From contig JANQRB010000055.1 in NCBI GenBank assembly GCA_028284775.1, positions 1 through 40,627 on the forward strand: a DNA stretch of 40,627 nt, given 5' to 3'. Position numbers and translations under genes: made by a program. This DNA comes from Candidatus Kapaibacterium sp. (lineage in GTDB: Bacteria > Bacteroidota > Ignavibacteria > Kapaibacteriales > UBA7675). The notes below the pieces were generated by a model. That model was not told the origin of the DNA. It did not search any database and saw only the letters and a list, made by a program, of their open reading frames with translations. This document shows, in pieces, positions 17,012-26,067 of this stretch. Every line of letters begins with the position of its first letter. Positions within the stretch are counted from its first letter, which is position 1.

Positions 17012-20000
17012 ATGCTCAAACTTTTAGACAAAATCTTTGGCAACAAGAGCAGCAAAGATGTTAAAAAACTTTGGCCTTATGTTGAAGATATCAACGAAGT
17101 TTTCGCGACACTGCATGAACTCAGTGATGAGGAGTTAGGCGGAAAAACGGCCGAGTTCCGCGCACTTATCGCCGAAAATACCGCGGAGCACCGCAAGGAG
17201 ATCGAAGAGCACCGGGAGCAGTTGCGCAGTAAGGATCTGAACCACGATGCCAAGCTGGATCTTTACGATAGCCTGGCCCGCCTCGAGGACGAGGAATTTG
17301 AAATCATCGAACAAACGCTCGAAGACATCTTGCCCGAAGCCTTTGCCGTTGTGAAGGAGGTTTGCCGGCGTCTGGTGGGGCATGTGTACACTGCGGCCGA
17401 CACGCAGTTGGAATGGAAAGAAGTGCCCTACGATGTGCAGCTTATGGGCGCGATTGTTCTGCACAAAGGAAAGATCGCCGAGATGGCGACGGGCGAAGGT
17501 AAAACGCTGACCTCGGTAATGCCCCTCTACCTGAATGCCTTGCCGCAGCGAGGCGTCCACCTGGTGACAGTTAATGATTACCTGGCGCGCCGCGATGCGG
17601 AATGGATGAAGCCGGTCTTCGACTTTCTCGGAATTACGACAGGCTGTGTGCAGTCAAATATGCCGCCCGCCCGCCGCAAGGAACAGTATAAGCAGGATAT
17701 CACCTACGGCACCAATAATGAGTTCGGCTTCGATTATCTGCGTGATAACATGGTGTCCGACGCCGAAAACATGGTCCAGCGCAGCCACTGGTATGCCATC
17801 GTCGATGAGGTCGATTCAGCGCTGATTGATGAAGCCAGAACGCCTCTGATAATTTCCGGTCCGGTGCAGCAACAGACCGATCAGCAGTTCGAGCCGCTCA
17901 ATCCCCTGGTACGGCGAATGGTTGAGGCGCAGAAAAAGCTGGTCAACGGTCTGACGGCAGATGCAGAACGGCTCTATAAGGAAGCCATAGAGAAAGGCGA
18001 AGACGGCAAGCCCGACAAGGAAAAACGCGCCGAGGCGGGAGTGGCGCTTCTGCGCTCGCATCGCGCCTTTTCCAAGCATAAACGCCTGATGAAACTCTTG
18101 CAGGAGCCGGAGTACGCCAAACTGAAAAACGAGACGGAGCTTGAATACCTGCGCGACCAGGGTTCTCGCATGCAGGAGATCGATGACGAATTGTATTATT
18201 CGATCGATGAAAAACAGCATCAGATTGACCTGACCGACAAGGGGCGTGAATTTCTTTCCCGCTCGAATGAAGAGAAAGAGCTGTTCCTGATGCCTGATCT
18301 CAGCACGGAAATGAGCATGATCGAGGGAAATGCCGCCCTGAGCGAGGAAGAACGGCAGGCGAAAAAGGATGAGCTGATGCGCGTGTACTCCGACCGTAGC
18401 GACCGGATTCATACACTCTCGCAGCTTTTGCGCGCCTATTCCTTGTACGAAAAAGACGTCGAGTATGTCGTTCAGGACAATAAAGTCAAGATAGTCGACG
18501 AGCACACCGGGCGCATTCTCGAAGGACGGCGCTACTCGGATGGTTTGCACCAGGCGATCGAAGCCAAAGAGGGCGTGCGAATTGAAGGCGATACGCAAAC
18601 CTTTGCGACGGTTACGCTGCAGAACTACTTCCGTTTGTATCGCAAGCTGGCAGGTATGACGGGCACAGCTGAAACCGAAGCGGGCGAGTTTTATGAAATT
18701 TATCGCCTCGACGTTGTTGTCGTACCGACTAACCGGCCAATTATTCGCAAAGATCAGAATGATCTGATATTCCGGACCAAGCGCGAAAAATTCAATGCGG
18801 TCATCGATGAGATCGAAGAGTTGAATAAGCAGGGACGGCCGGTGCTGGTTGGAACGATCAGTGTGGAAGTGTCCGAACTGCTCAGCAAAATGTTAAAGCG
18901 CCGCGGCATCAAGCACAATGTACTCAATGCGAAGCAGCATCAGCGCGAGGCCGAAATCGTTGCCGATGCCGGACGCAGAGGCGGCGTGACGATCGCCACG
19001 AATATGGCCGGTCGCGGAACCGATATCAAGCTGGGAGCCAGTGTGATCGAGGCGGGCGGCCTGGCGATTATCGGCACCGAACGGCACGATTCGCGGCGGA
19101 TAGACCGGCAGTTGCGCGGTCGTTCGGGGCGTCAGGGCGATCCGGGCTCGACGCGATTTTATCTATCGTTGGAAGACAATCTCATGCGTTTGTTCGGCGG
19201 TGAACGTGTCAGCGGCGTGATGCAGCGGCTGAAGGTGCCGGAAGGCGAGCCGATCGAACATAATATGATGACCAAATCAGTGGAACGCGCGCAGAAGAAA
19301 GTGGAAGAAAACAACTTTTCTATTCGCAAGCGCCTGCTGGAGTATGACGACGTAATGAATCAGCAGCGCGAAGTTGTTTACGACCGTCGTCGCAGCGTGT
19401 TGGGCGGCGAAAGAATGCGCGGCGAAATTTTCGAGTATATCGAGGAAATGACCGCGGATTGGTTCGAAGAATTTCACGGCACCGCCGACGCCGATGGCTT
19501 TCGCGATGCCGTGCGTTCGCACCTGCTGAGCGACGTCAGCCTTACGCAAGAACAGTTTCGCGGCCTCAAACAGGAAGAAGCCATCAGGCTCGTGTCGGAG
19601 ATGGCGGAGAAGTATTACAGCCGCAAAGAAGAGACGCTCGGCCACGAATTTATGAGCCGCCTGGAGCGTGTAGCTTTTCTGCAAACCATCGACGAGAAAT
19701 GGCGTGATCATTTGCGCTCGATGGATGAATTAAAAGAAGGGATCGGCTTACGCGGCTATGCGCAGAAGAATCCACTGGTGGAATACAAGACCGAAGCTTT
19801 CGGTCTGTTCCAGGAGCTCATCAAAGAGATTAACCGCGACACCGTGTCATTCGCCTTCAAATACTATCCGCAAATTGTCGATCGCCGCCAGTCAGCCCGA
19901 CCCGCTCAGGCGGCGGGTGCGGAGCAGAATGCCGGCGCCGAAGGGCGCGAGCTGCCGCGTGTTCGCTCCGTCAGCGCAACGAATATGAAGTTTTCCCATC

Positions 20001-20176
20001 CTACCACAACCGGATTGCCGGTCGGCAATGGTCAACAGGCACAGACGCAAAGCTCGGGCGGCGAGAGCCAGGTGCGTCGCCAACCGGTAACGCGGGAAGC
20101 GCCTCGGGTGGGCCGGAACGATCCCTGTCCCTGCGGTAGCGGCAAGAAATACAAGCTCTGTCATGGGCGTCGTTAG
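17012..20176 (+). CDS. secA: protein translocase subunit SecA
   Basis: This 1054-residue protein is the ATPase motor of Sec-dependent export, acting at the inner membrane with SecYEG. Walker A is around residues 160-165 (GEGKT, K164). The DEVD box is near 264, followed by [13 protein letters not shown]. Motifs of the second nucleotide domain include [14 protein letters not shown] and [16 protein letters not shown]-terminal zinc-binding tail, [16 protein letters not shown], ends the protein. The stretch between the DEAR and VDEHTGR motifs is about 215 residues, against about 135 in E. coli, so there is a charged insertion of roughly 80 residues as in other large FCB SecA proteins. I chose ATG 17012 because the [11 protein letters not shown] start is typical; the frame stays open upstream to 16730 without homology. 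Confidence 0.98.
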   Translation: MLKLLDKIFGNKSSKDVKKLWPYVEDINEVFATLHELSDEELGGKTAEFRALIAENTAEHRKEIEEHREQLRSKDLNHDAKLDLYDSLARLEDEEFEIIEQTLEDILPEAFAVVKEVCRRLVGHVYTAADTQLEWKEVPYDVQLMGAIVLHKGKIAEMATGEGKTLTSVMPLYLNALPQRGVHLVTVNDYLARRDAEWMKPVFDFLGITTGCVQSNMPPARRKEQYKQDITYGTNNEFGFDYLRDNMVSDAENMVQRSHWYAIVDEVDSALIDEARTPLIISGPVQQQTDQQFEPLNPLVRRMVEAQKKLVNGLTADAERLYKEAIEKGEDGKPDKEKRAEAGVALLRSHRAFSKHKRLMKLLQEPEYAKLKNETELEYLRDQGSRMQEIDDELYYSIDEKQHQIDLTDKGREFLSRSNEEKELFLMPDLSTEMSMIEGNAALSEEERQAKKDELMRVYSDRSDRIHTLSQLLRAYSLYEKDVEYVVQDNKVKIVDEHTGRILEGRRYSDGLHQAIEAKEGVRIEGDTQTFATVTLQNYFRLYRKLAGMTGTAETEAGEFYEIYRLDVVVVPTNRPIIRKDQNDLIFRTKREKFNAVIDEIEELNKQGRPVLVGTISVEVSELLSKMLKRRGIKHNVLNAKQHQREAEIVADAGRRGGVTIATNMAGRGTDIKLGASVIEAGGLAIIGTERHDSRRIDRQLRGRSGRQGDPGSTRFYLSLEDNLMRLFGGERVSGVMQRLKVPEGEPIEHNMMTKSVERAQKKVEENNFSIRKRLLEYDDVMNQQREVVYDRRRSVLGGERMRGEIFEYIEEMTADWFEEFHGTADADGFRDAVRSHLLSDVSLTQEQFRGLKQEEAIRLVSEMAEKYYSRKEETLGHEFMSRLERVAFLQTIDEKWRDHLRSMDELKEGIGLRGYAQKNPLVEYKTEAFGLFQELIKEINRDTVSFAFKYYPQIVDRRQSARPAQAAGAEQNAGAEGRELPRVRSVSATNMKFSHPTTTGLPVGNGQQAQTQSSGGESQVRRQPVTREAPRVGRNDPCPCGSGKKYKLCHGRR

Positions 20177-20216
20177 CAGGTGGATTCGCTGCGCCTGATC
20201 AATCTGAACTTTTGAA

Positions 20217-20258
20217 GAAACCGGGTATTGGCTCCAGGGCGAGTCAGTGCCCGGTTTC
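20217..20258. terminator. hairpin between convergent secA and rnhC
   Basis: GAAACCGGG (20217-20225) pairs with CCCGGTTTC (20250-20258) across a 24-nt loop. It lies 40 nt after the secA stop and just past the stop of the minus-strand rnhC. It could terminate both, although T-tracts are short on either side. Confidence 0.5.
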
Positions 20259-20263
20259 ATCGT

Positions 20264-21262
20264 TTAGGGCACCTGCTTGCTGGTCTTGAAATGCAGCTTT
20301 GCCACCTTAACCAGTTGATCGCGGCCGAATCGCTGAGCGAAATTGCGCGCGGCCTTCAGTGTGGCCTGGGAAGCTCCCTTCGGAAATGTCAGGCCGAATT
20401 CCCGCCCGAGAGCATTGATGTTTTCAACAAAAGCATGGCGAGCCAGGATACTCGCCGCTGCGACCGCTATGTTGCTTTCGGCTTTGGTGCGCTGAAGGAG
20501 CTTGATCGACTGCCCTTTTTCCAGCAGGGCATTCTTGATCAGTCCTTCGTTGGCGAATTGGTCGGAAAGCGCAACACCGCAGTCTACCTCGGCGAGGAGG
20601 TTTTCGATTACACGCGCATGACCCCAGGCAAGCAAGCGGTTAAGATTGCCGATCCTGCTGTAAAGCTGGTTGTAGCGTTCGTTGCCGACAAGCACAATCG
20701 AATGAGGACATGTAGATTTGATGGAAGCGGCCATAGCGGCAATCGCTTTGTCACTCAGTGTTTTACTATCCCGAACACCGGCTGCCTGCAAGGCCTCGGA
20801 TCGCGCGGCATCAACGTAAACGCCTGCAATCACGAGTGGGCCGAAATAGTCGCCTTTACCGGATTCATCAACGCCAATCAACTCGGGCGGATCCGATGTT
20901 GCGGGGGCAGCTCCCTTTCCTTCCTTCGTCGATGCTGAGGCAGCTGTCGGAGGAGCAACGCCGAGGATCTCGGTCAGACTACCTGAAATCTTCCGGTTTT
21001 TTACCATTGACAGGTCGAAGCGTATACCTTTCTTGCCGCCGTAAAGCCGCAGGAGTGCGCGCTGCTCTCCATTGGAAGCTTCGAACTGCAGACCATACTG
21101 AATCTCTTTGAATGCTTCGACGGTCCAGCCGGCCCGCTCCAGACTGGCTCTGCCGTCTTCGTAGGCGGCGAATATGTCACTCCACTTTTGAGCTGCCATA
21201 ATTGAATCGATGAAGTCCGAATCCTGTCGTGAATGTAATGGAGCGATCTGAGAAGCGCGCAT
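20264..21262 (-). CDS. rnhC: ribonuclease HIII
   Basis: This protein (332 residues from the ATG at 21262) cleaves the RNA strand of RNA-DNA hybrids. The RNase HII/HIII active-site block GVDESGKGDYFGPLVIAG is clear, with acidic residues in the DESGKGD arrangement specific for HIII. Later blocks include VRDSKTLSDKAI and a KAESNIAVAAASILAR helix. An N-terminal substrate-binding domain of about 90 residues (GLQFEASNGEQ, RLYGGKKGIRFDL) is the HIII hallmark. The frame extends to a GTG at 21358, so the start is uncertain; 21262 or 21199 are better. It converges with secA. HIII and HII can coexist, and only HIII is seen here. Confidence 0.92.
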   Translation of the reverse strand: MRASQIAPLHSRQDSDFIDSIMAAQKWSDIFAAYEDGRASLERAGWTVEAFKEIQYGLQFEASNGEQRALLRLYGGKKGIRFDLSMVKNRKISGSLTEILGVAPPTAASASTKEGKGAAPATSDPPELIGVDESGKGDYFGPLVIAGVYVDAARSEALQAAGVRDSKTLSDKAIAAMAASIKSTCPHSIVLVGNERYNQLYSRIGNLNRLLAWGHARVIENLLAEVDCGVALSDQFANEGLIKNALLEKGQSIKLLQRTKAESNIAVAAASILARHAFVENINALGREFGLTFPKGASQATLKAARNFAQRFGRDQLVKVAKLHFKTSKQVP

Positions 21263-21620
21263 GATTTCCCCCGTTACAGGCATGGGAACAGGGCTGCCCG
21301 GATTCCGCTCTTCCGCTCCGCCAAGACTGTGAATCTCGGCCGAGTGTCCGATCCTCACGCAGACTTCTGCAGTGCTGTAATCAATCTCAACAGAACCTGA
21401 CGTTCTTCACATTGCCAAATACAAAGTAGAAGTTAATGGTCTTTTGATCCGTCACTCCGATTGATCCGCTTTCGTGTGCAGCCCTCGATATGGCAGGCGG
21501 CTCCAATGCCCTTTCCAAACCGTGGTCGGCCCGCATGGCGTCGGGCGGCAAAGATACGCCGCAATTCGATAGTTAGTCAATAAATGCCGTCAGCCTCCAA
21601 AAACGTTGCGACATTGAAGC

Positions 21621-21780
21621 TGTGGAAAACTTCCAAGAGCCTGTGGAAAACCGGCGGGCTAATTGTTGATAGATAGCTTTTGGATGGGATCGGATCACTC
21701 TATTGTATTGATGCGCAAGAGTTTAGTGGAATTGCCGCATTTAGGGCCTTCAAAATTGCCGCCGCCGGGAGTTTTCCACA
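21621..21780. other. cluster of three TGTGGAAAAC sites (possible DnaA boxes) in a 600-bp gene-free stretch
   Basis: The stretch between rnhC and the glycosyltransferase gene (about 21360-21957) has no convincing gene. It holds TGTGGAAAAC at 21621-21630 and 21642-21651, exactly 21 bp (two helical turns) apart, and the inverse GTTTTCCACA at 21771-21780. TTTTCCACA is a known DnaA-box variant (used in cyanobacteria). After the second box comes the GC-rich CGGCGGGC, then TAATTGTTGATAGATAG. That order resembles the box / GC cluster / DnaA-trio arrangement of basal origin elements. dnaA and dnaN are not in the window, so an origin role is a hypothesis. Confidence 0.4.
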
Positions 21781-21957
21781 CATTTGCTGTGCTCATGTAA
21801 AAGTACTGCCATCATTTGTTGGCCGCGACTCCGCAAATAGTGATGATTCGGCAGTTTTTGTACCGCGCCCGGCGCGTGCACAAGCTTTGCGGTGCCAGCG
21901 GACATGCGTTGACAGTCTGTCGAAAAATTGACATCCCATCGACAGATGTCGCCGGCT

Positions 21958-23265
21958 CTATAGCTGTGCCTGGTTATTCATGCTCATCAATCCGAACTGA
22001 CGTCGATCGAGGCTGCGAAATGCCTTCAGCAATTCCGGGACATCGCGGCCGAATGAAGAGGATTCAGCTACTTGCAAAGATTGCAGCAACGTAGACGCAG
22101 CCTGTTTGAGCATGACATTCGGATAATGCTTATCTCTGGCGAAGTGCACGTACTTCAGAATGCGCAGGTTCGTCAGCCAGCGAAAGAGACGTTGGACAAA
22201 GGTCGCGTGCGAGCCGCAGTTAGCCTCGATCTCGGCGACCGCGTCACGAAAAGCGATGCTCCTCAGATAAGCGCTCAGGGGCTCCGGCAGTCCGTTGATA
22301 ATTGTGTCGACGCCCCGTTCGGATATGCCATAGAGCTGAGGAACTGCCGTACACAATTGGCGCAGATCATCAAATATCTTGGGATGGTAGGTGTGTCGAC
22401 CCTGCGTACCTGATCGGAGCCAATCGGCGATTGCCTTGCCGGTGCCGAAGGGTACGCGATCGGAGACGCGCGGCGATGGGATAACGCGGGTGCCGCACAA
22501 CTCGGTGAAGTCTCCGAGCGGAAACAGCTTCTGTAAGAAATAGAAGTCTTCTGCTGCTTTGCGCTTGTTCATACCGCCTTGCTGCCGATAGACGGAAGCG
22601 CGAACGGCAAAACTCGAGCCGATAGTATGAAAGGCATAGGGATATGCGGCGGAGCGCAGAGATTGCACATAATATCGCAGATGAAGCTCATAGTGGGTGA
22701 TGCCTTCATAGATTGCCGGAGTATATTCATCTCCGGCGACGGGGTGCTCGAAGTAGATGCTGCAGCCCGGCGATGCGGGATGCTTGCTGAAGTGCTCTTC
22801 GAGGGCGATCAGATAGTTAGGGTCGCAAAGGCTGTCGGCGTCAAAGCCCGCGATGATGCCGTCGCGACCAGTTTTTTCAAAGCGTGCGAGTGCCTCGTCC
22901 ATTGCGATTTTACGCGCCAGCCCGACGCCGGCGATCCTGGGCGGCAGATCGGCGGCCTCTATGATATGATAGCTGCGCCGTGCATCACTATGAGCAGCCA
23001 TCCATTCGGCGGCATGTGCCAGCGTCAACTGATTCCGTTGTCGCGCCATTGCCGGACTGGTTCGGGCGGAATTGACGACAACGATTACTTCGACCGCTTG
23101 CTTCGGTAAATCACATCGCTGCAGGGCCTCCAGGCTGTCCAGGAGGGCAGGCTCATTATAACAGGGTATCGTAATCACTGTTGCCAGAGATGGAGTAGGC
23201 GGTGATGAGATTTGGGGCGGCTGATAGCCGAAACGGGCGAAATACTGCGAACAGTCGAAAGACAT
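21958..23265 (-). CDS. family 2 glycosyltransferase
   Basis: This 435-residue protein has a GT-A fold N-terminus (about 25-235). VITIPCYNEPALLDSLEAL opens the nucleotide-sugar-binding part and a D-A-D-S motif sits in IIAGFDADSLCDPNY. A later AAEDFYFLQKLFPLGDF block carries the ED pair typical of GT2 catalytic bases. No clear membrane helices are seen, so it is probably cytosolic or peripheral. The last 200 residues are helix-rich and not recognised. It is divergent from the sigma-parvulin fusion gene with a 97-nt gap. GGGAAG lies just upstream of the ATG at 23265. Donor and acceptor sugars are unknown. Confidence 0.85.
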   Translation of the reverse strand: MSFDCSQYFARFGYQPPQISSPPTPSLATVITIPCYNEPALLDSLEALQRCDLPKQAVEVIVVVNSARTSPAMARQRNQLTLAHAAEWMAAHSDARRSYHIIEAADLPPRIAGVGLARKIAMDEALARFEKTGRDGIIAGFDADSLCDPNYLIALEEHFSKHPASPGCSIYFEHPVAGDEYTPAIYEGITHYELHLRYYVQSLRSAAYPYAFHTIGSSFAVRASVYRQQGGMNKRKAAEDFYFLQKLFPLGDFTELCGTRVIPSPRVSDRVPFGTGKAIADWLRSGTQGRHTYHPKIFDDLRQLCTAVPQLYGISERGVDTIINGLPEPLSAYLRSIAFRDAVAEIEANCGSHATFVQRLFRWLTNLRILKYVHFARDKHYPNVMLKQAASTLLQSLQVAESSSFGRDVPELLKAFRSLDRRQFGLMSMNNQAQL

Positions 23266-23362
23266 ATTGCTTCCCAGACGAAACTTTTTGGTCGCGGGTG
23301 TTACCTACGGGCTGACAGAGGAATTCAGGGATGGCGAACTTACGACAGTTAGAGTGAACATT

Positions 23363-25789
23363 ATGCATTCAAGCACGAAACAGAACGATTTTCTCAGTCA
23401 TTTTGAGCCCTTGCGCGAGCGCCTTTATCGTTTTGTCTGGTCGTTAACCCGTGAGGACGAAGAGGCGCGGGATCTCTTTGGCGATACGGTACTCGAGGCG
23501 TATCGACGCTTTGAAGGTCTACAGGATCGCCAGGCATTTCTCTCCTATTGCTTCTCGATCGCATTCCGGCTCCAGAGCCGCCGCCGCAAACGTCACTCCT
23601 TGTTCGGCGAGTTCGACCCGGCGGCCGCCGAGCGGATCGCAGACACCGGCCCGGCGCCTGACATGGCCGCCGATCTGGTGCAGTTGCGCCGTGCTCTTGC
23701 CTCCCTACCCGCCGCTCAGCGAGAGGCCATTGCACTCTTCGATATAGCGGGGATGTCGCTGAACGAGGTCAGTCGGGTGCAGGGCTGCAGTCTGTCCGGT
23801 GTCAAATCGCGACTTCGGCGCGGCCGGGCTCGGCTGGCAGTTCTTCTGGGCGCGCATGATGATCTTAGCAGCGAGTATGAAAGCGAAGAAGAACATTCCT
23901 CCGCCGGTCGTCACGCGCGCGGCAGCCTGGCGATTCTAACGGGCATTGTCACGGCTACACGTCGCAGTTATTCCCAAACCAAAGCTTCCATGAAAACGAC
24001 CAAAAGACAATTAAGCGAGTTTATCAACCAGGCCCGCGAGCTGCCTTCTCAAGTCAGTCGTAGCGAGACAGAAGCGATGCTGCAACGGACAGGAAAGGGC
24101 GACAGCACGCGGGGATTTCGAAACGTTAAAAAAGGAGTGCGAATAATGATGTTGTCAGGAGCAACATTAATTACGGCCTTGCTGGGCCTTTCGCTCAGCA
24201 CGACATACTTCGAACAGGAAGCGCCGGACACAAGGCCAGCTGAAAAAATTCAGGATGGTGTAATTCCGGTAGACAGTTTCGCCGATGAGCCGAATCGGGC
24301 TGCCAAAACGCCGGCTCCCCCTGCGGAAAGGTCGGAAGGGATACGGCAAGACGAGATTAAAGAGAGTGAGGTCCCCGTCCGGAATTCGACCACCGATGAA
24401 ACGATCGTAGCGGAAGGGCAAACGACTACGACAGATCTGACCAGCACGGCGCCTTCCGAGCGGTATAGTGTTGCCGGCACACGCTTGCTGACGCTCAGCA
24501 GGGAGGAGCTGCAAGCATTGGACGTTGTTCACAGCGGAACTGAAGCATGTTATTTCTACGACCTTGCCTTGGATCTCAACGATCCGAAGGTTCAGGAGGC
24601 ATTGGAGTTTTATGGCGAGACGCTTGACGATGGTCATGTCATTATGAAATCATGTGTATTCATGAATGGCGTCGGCAGCGACAGAGCAAGCGACAAAGAA
24701 CGTGAACAAAATTCCATAACGCAATTGCTGCCCGTGCTGATGTCCAGTTATAACAAGGGTCGTTTGATGGCTCAGGCCTGGAATGACAAGCTCTATCCGA
24801 ATTCACACAAATTGGCCGAAGACGTAAGCGCAAACGCCAATCAGCTTGATCCTGAACAGCCGGAGGATGCAGCAGTCGCTCAAAATGCGGAAGCACAAAG
24901 TCTGTTACAGCAGCTCGCTGCGGGCGCCGACTTTGCCGATCTGGCGCGTAAGTTCAGCAAAGACCCCGCCAGCGCCGGCCGGGGTGGTGAACTTGGCTGG
25001 GTGAAACGCGGTATCTTCGACGCGGAGTTCGAAGACCAGGTTTTTGCGCTCGATGTCGACGAAGTTTCCTCGCCACTGCGTTCGGCCATGGGCTTACATA
25101 TTGTGCAGGTGGTGGAAAAACGCGACGATGCCGTTAAGCTGCGTCATATCTTGCTGATGGGCGATGAGGCTGCCGGAAATCGCGAAGCCGTCGCCAGGGA
25201 CGCCGCCGACCAGCCCATGGTGTTCGTGACTCGGGAGGAAGACAGTTCGCTGCAATTCATTTACCGCAACATCCAGAACCTGATACCAATTCACTTTCGT
25301 CTGCTGGATCCGGATAACAGCCATTTCCGGGAAATCGACGTGATATTGTGGTATCCTCCCAGCGAGGAACTTGCCACCGCTCTGCCGCCGGCCTTTGCCA
25401 AACAGGTGCGGCGCGAGCTCGATATTCTACAGAAACTGGACAATGAAAATGTCGACGTACAGCGCATTGACAAATATGCGCCCGGCGATTCCCGCATTAT
25501 GAATATCTGGCGCAGCTCGGCGGGTGCCCTTGTCGCATCGGCAGTGTCACCCAATCCTGTCATTGAGCAAGCCGAGCTCAGTTTCGAACTTGAGGAAGCA
25601 CGCTCGCTTACGATTACGCTGCATTCGATTTTTGGCGACTATTTGCAGGAAGTAGGGCGTGGCGAATTTGGTCCCGGGGAGCACCGTATACCTCTTTTGT
25701 TAAACGATGTCAGCAGTGGCGTATTTCTCCTGGCCATCAGCAGCAACCGAGACGAACGGGTTATCCAGCGTGTCGTATTGCAGCGGTGA
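23363..25789 (+). CDS. ECF sigma factor fused to membrane segment, parvulin-like domain and T9SS-type C-terminal domain
   Basis: One uninterrupted 808-residue frame joins modules normally found in different genes. Sigma region 2 is at about 8-78 (YRFVWSLTREDEEARDLFGD) and region 4 at about 107-163 (LPAAQREAIALFDI, then GCSLSGVKSRLRRGRARL), so the N-terminus is a normal ECF sigma factor. A polar linker follows, with a segment at about 210-245 (QLSEFINQARELPS) that resembles the cytosolic start of some anti-sigma-like proteins. One hydrophobic segment lies at about 262-283 after a KKGVR cluster, which predicts the C-terminal part outside the cytoplasm. A Thr/Ser/Glu-rich stretch leads to a parvulin-like domain at about 508-588 (LLQQLAAGADFADLARKFSK, GGELGWVKRG, GLHIVQVVEKRD), then an isolated KLRHILL strand. 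The last 80 residues look like a T9SS sorting domain (SPNPVIEQAE, LTITLHSIFG, SSGVFLLAI). The upstream frame reaches 23267; ATG 23363 fits the sigma domain best. Confidence 0.85.
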   Translation: MHSSTKQNDFLSHFEPLRERLYRFVWSLTREDEEARDLFGDTVLEAYRRFEGLQDRQAFLSYCFSIAFRLQSRRRKRHSLFGEFDPAAAERIADTGPAPDMAADLVQLRRALASLPAAQREAIALFDIAGMSLNEVSRVQGCSLSGVKSRLRRGRARLAVLLGAHDDLSSEYESEEEHSSAGRHARGSLAILTGIVTATRRSYSQTKASMKTTKRQLSEFINQARELPSQVSRSETEAMLQRTGKGDSTRGFRNVKKGVRIMMLSGATLITALLGLSLSTTYFEQEAPDTRPAEKIQDGVIPVDSFADEPNRAAKTPAPPAERSEGIRQDEIKESEVPVRNSTTDETIVAEGQTTTTDLTSTAPSERYSVAGTRLLTLSREELQALDVVHSGTEACYFYDLALDLNDPKVQEALEFYGETLDDGHVIMKSCVFMNGVGSDRASDKEREQNSITQLLPVLMSSYNKGRLMAQAWNDKLYPNSHKLAEDVSANANQLDPEQPEDAAVAQNAEAQSLLQQLAAGADFADLARKFSKDPASAGRGGELGWVKRGIFDAEFEDQVFALDVDEVSSPLRSAMGLHIVQVVEKRDDAVKLRHILLMGDEAAGNREAVARDAADQPMVFVTREEDSSLQFIYRNIQNLIPIHFRLLDPDNSHFREIDVILWYPPSEELATALPPAFAKQVRRELDILQKLDNENVDVQRIDKYAPGDSRIMNIWRSSAGALVASAVSPNPVIEQAELSFELEEARSLTITLHSIFGDYLQEVGRGEFGPGEHRIPLLLNDVSSGVFLLAISSNRDERVIQRVVLQR
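24134..24151 (+). promoter_or_regulatory. possible internal ribosome binding site and start inside the sigma-parvulin fusion
   Basis: AAAAAAGGAG ends at 24137 and is followed 8 nt later by two in-frame ATG codons (24146 and 24149). Translation from there would give a 547-residue protein beginning with the hydrophobic segment, close to a signal peptide, followed by the parvulin-like domain and sorting domain. The GGAG core and spacing are better than at most starts in this window. Another in-frame ATG at 23990 would start at the MKTTKRQLSEF segment. Confidence 0.4.
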
Positions 25790-25827
25790 CAGGCGGTTCC
25801 GGACAATTCAGTTGCAAACACCTTTGG

Positions 25828-25853
25828 CGCCCGGTTCATTATTGGACCGGGCG
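25828..25853 (+). terminator. GC-rich hairpin after the sigma-parvulin fusion
   Basis: CGCCCGGT (25828-25835) pairs with ACCGGGCG (25846-25853) across a 10-nt loop, 39 nt after the stop codon at 25789. There is no strong T-tract, so terminator function is uncertain. Confidence 0.4.
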
Positions 25854-26014
25854 TCGCGCGTTTACAGGCGCCGTTCAAGGAGAAAGCCAGCTGATCAAAG
25901 TGTGGAACTTTGGCAGCGTTCGTAAAAATTCTTGACAATATGGGGGCGAAAAGCGCTGAAATCGGGCTGGAATCAAAAGCGATTAATTGGCACGCCATTT
26001 GATTAACTATGTGC

Positions 26015-26054
26015 AAGGCTAATGTTCATGTAGAGCCTTCGTAGTTATACTACG
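26015..26054. repeat. two adjacent short hairpins before the structured RNA candidate
   Basis: AAGGCT (26015-26020) pairs with AGCCTT (26034-26039). It is followed at once by CGTAGT-TAT-ACTACG (26040-26054), a perfect 6-bp hairpin. A TATACT (26046-26051) lies within the second and could be a -10 box for the downstream RNA, or the hairpins may be part of that RNA. Confidence 0.4.
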
Positions 26055-26067
26055 CCTTTCGACAAAT

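Noticed and set aside
17816..18598. Minus-strand 260-residue frame inside secA
   Set aside because: It is antisense to conserved SecA motifs and has a composition typical of a shadow.
21360..21957. Possible missed protein gene in the gap with TGTGGAAAAC sites
   Set aside because: The frames there are short, overlap the sites in several phases and have no domain.
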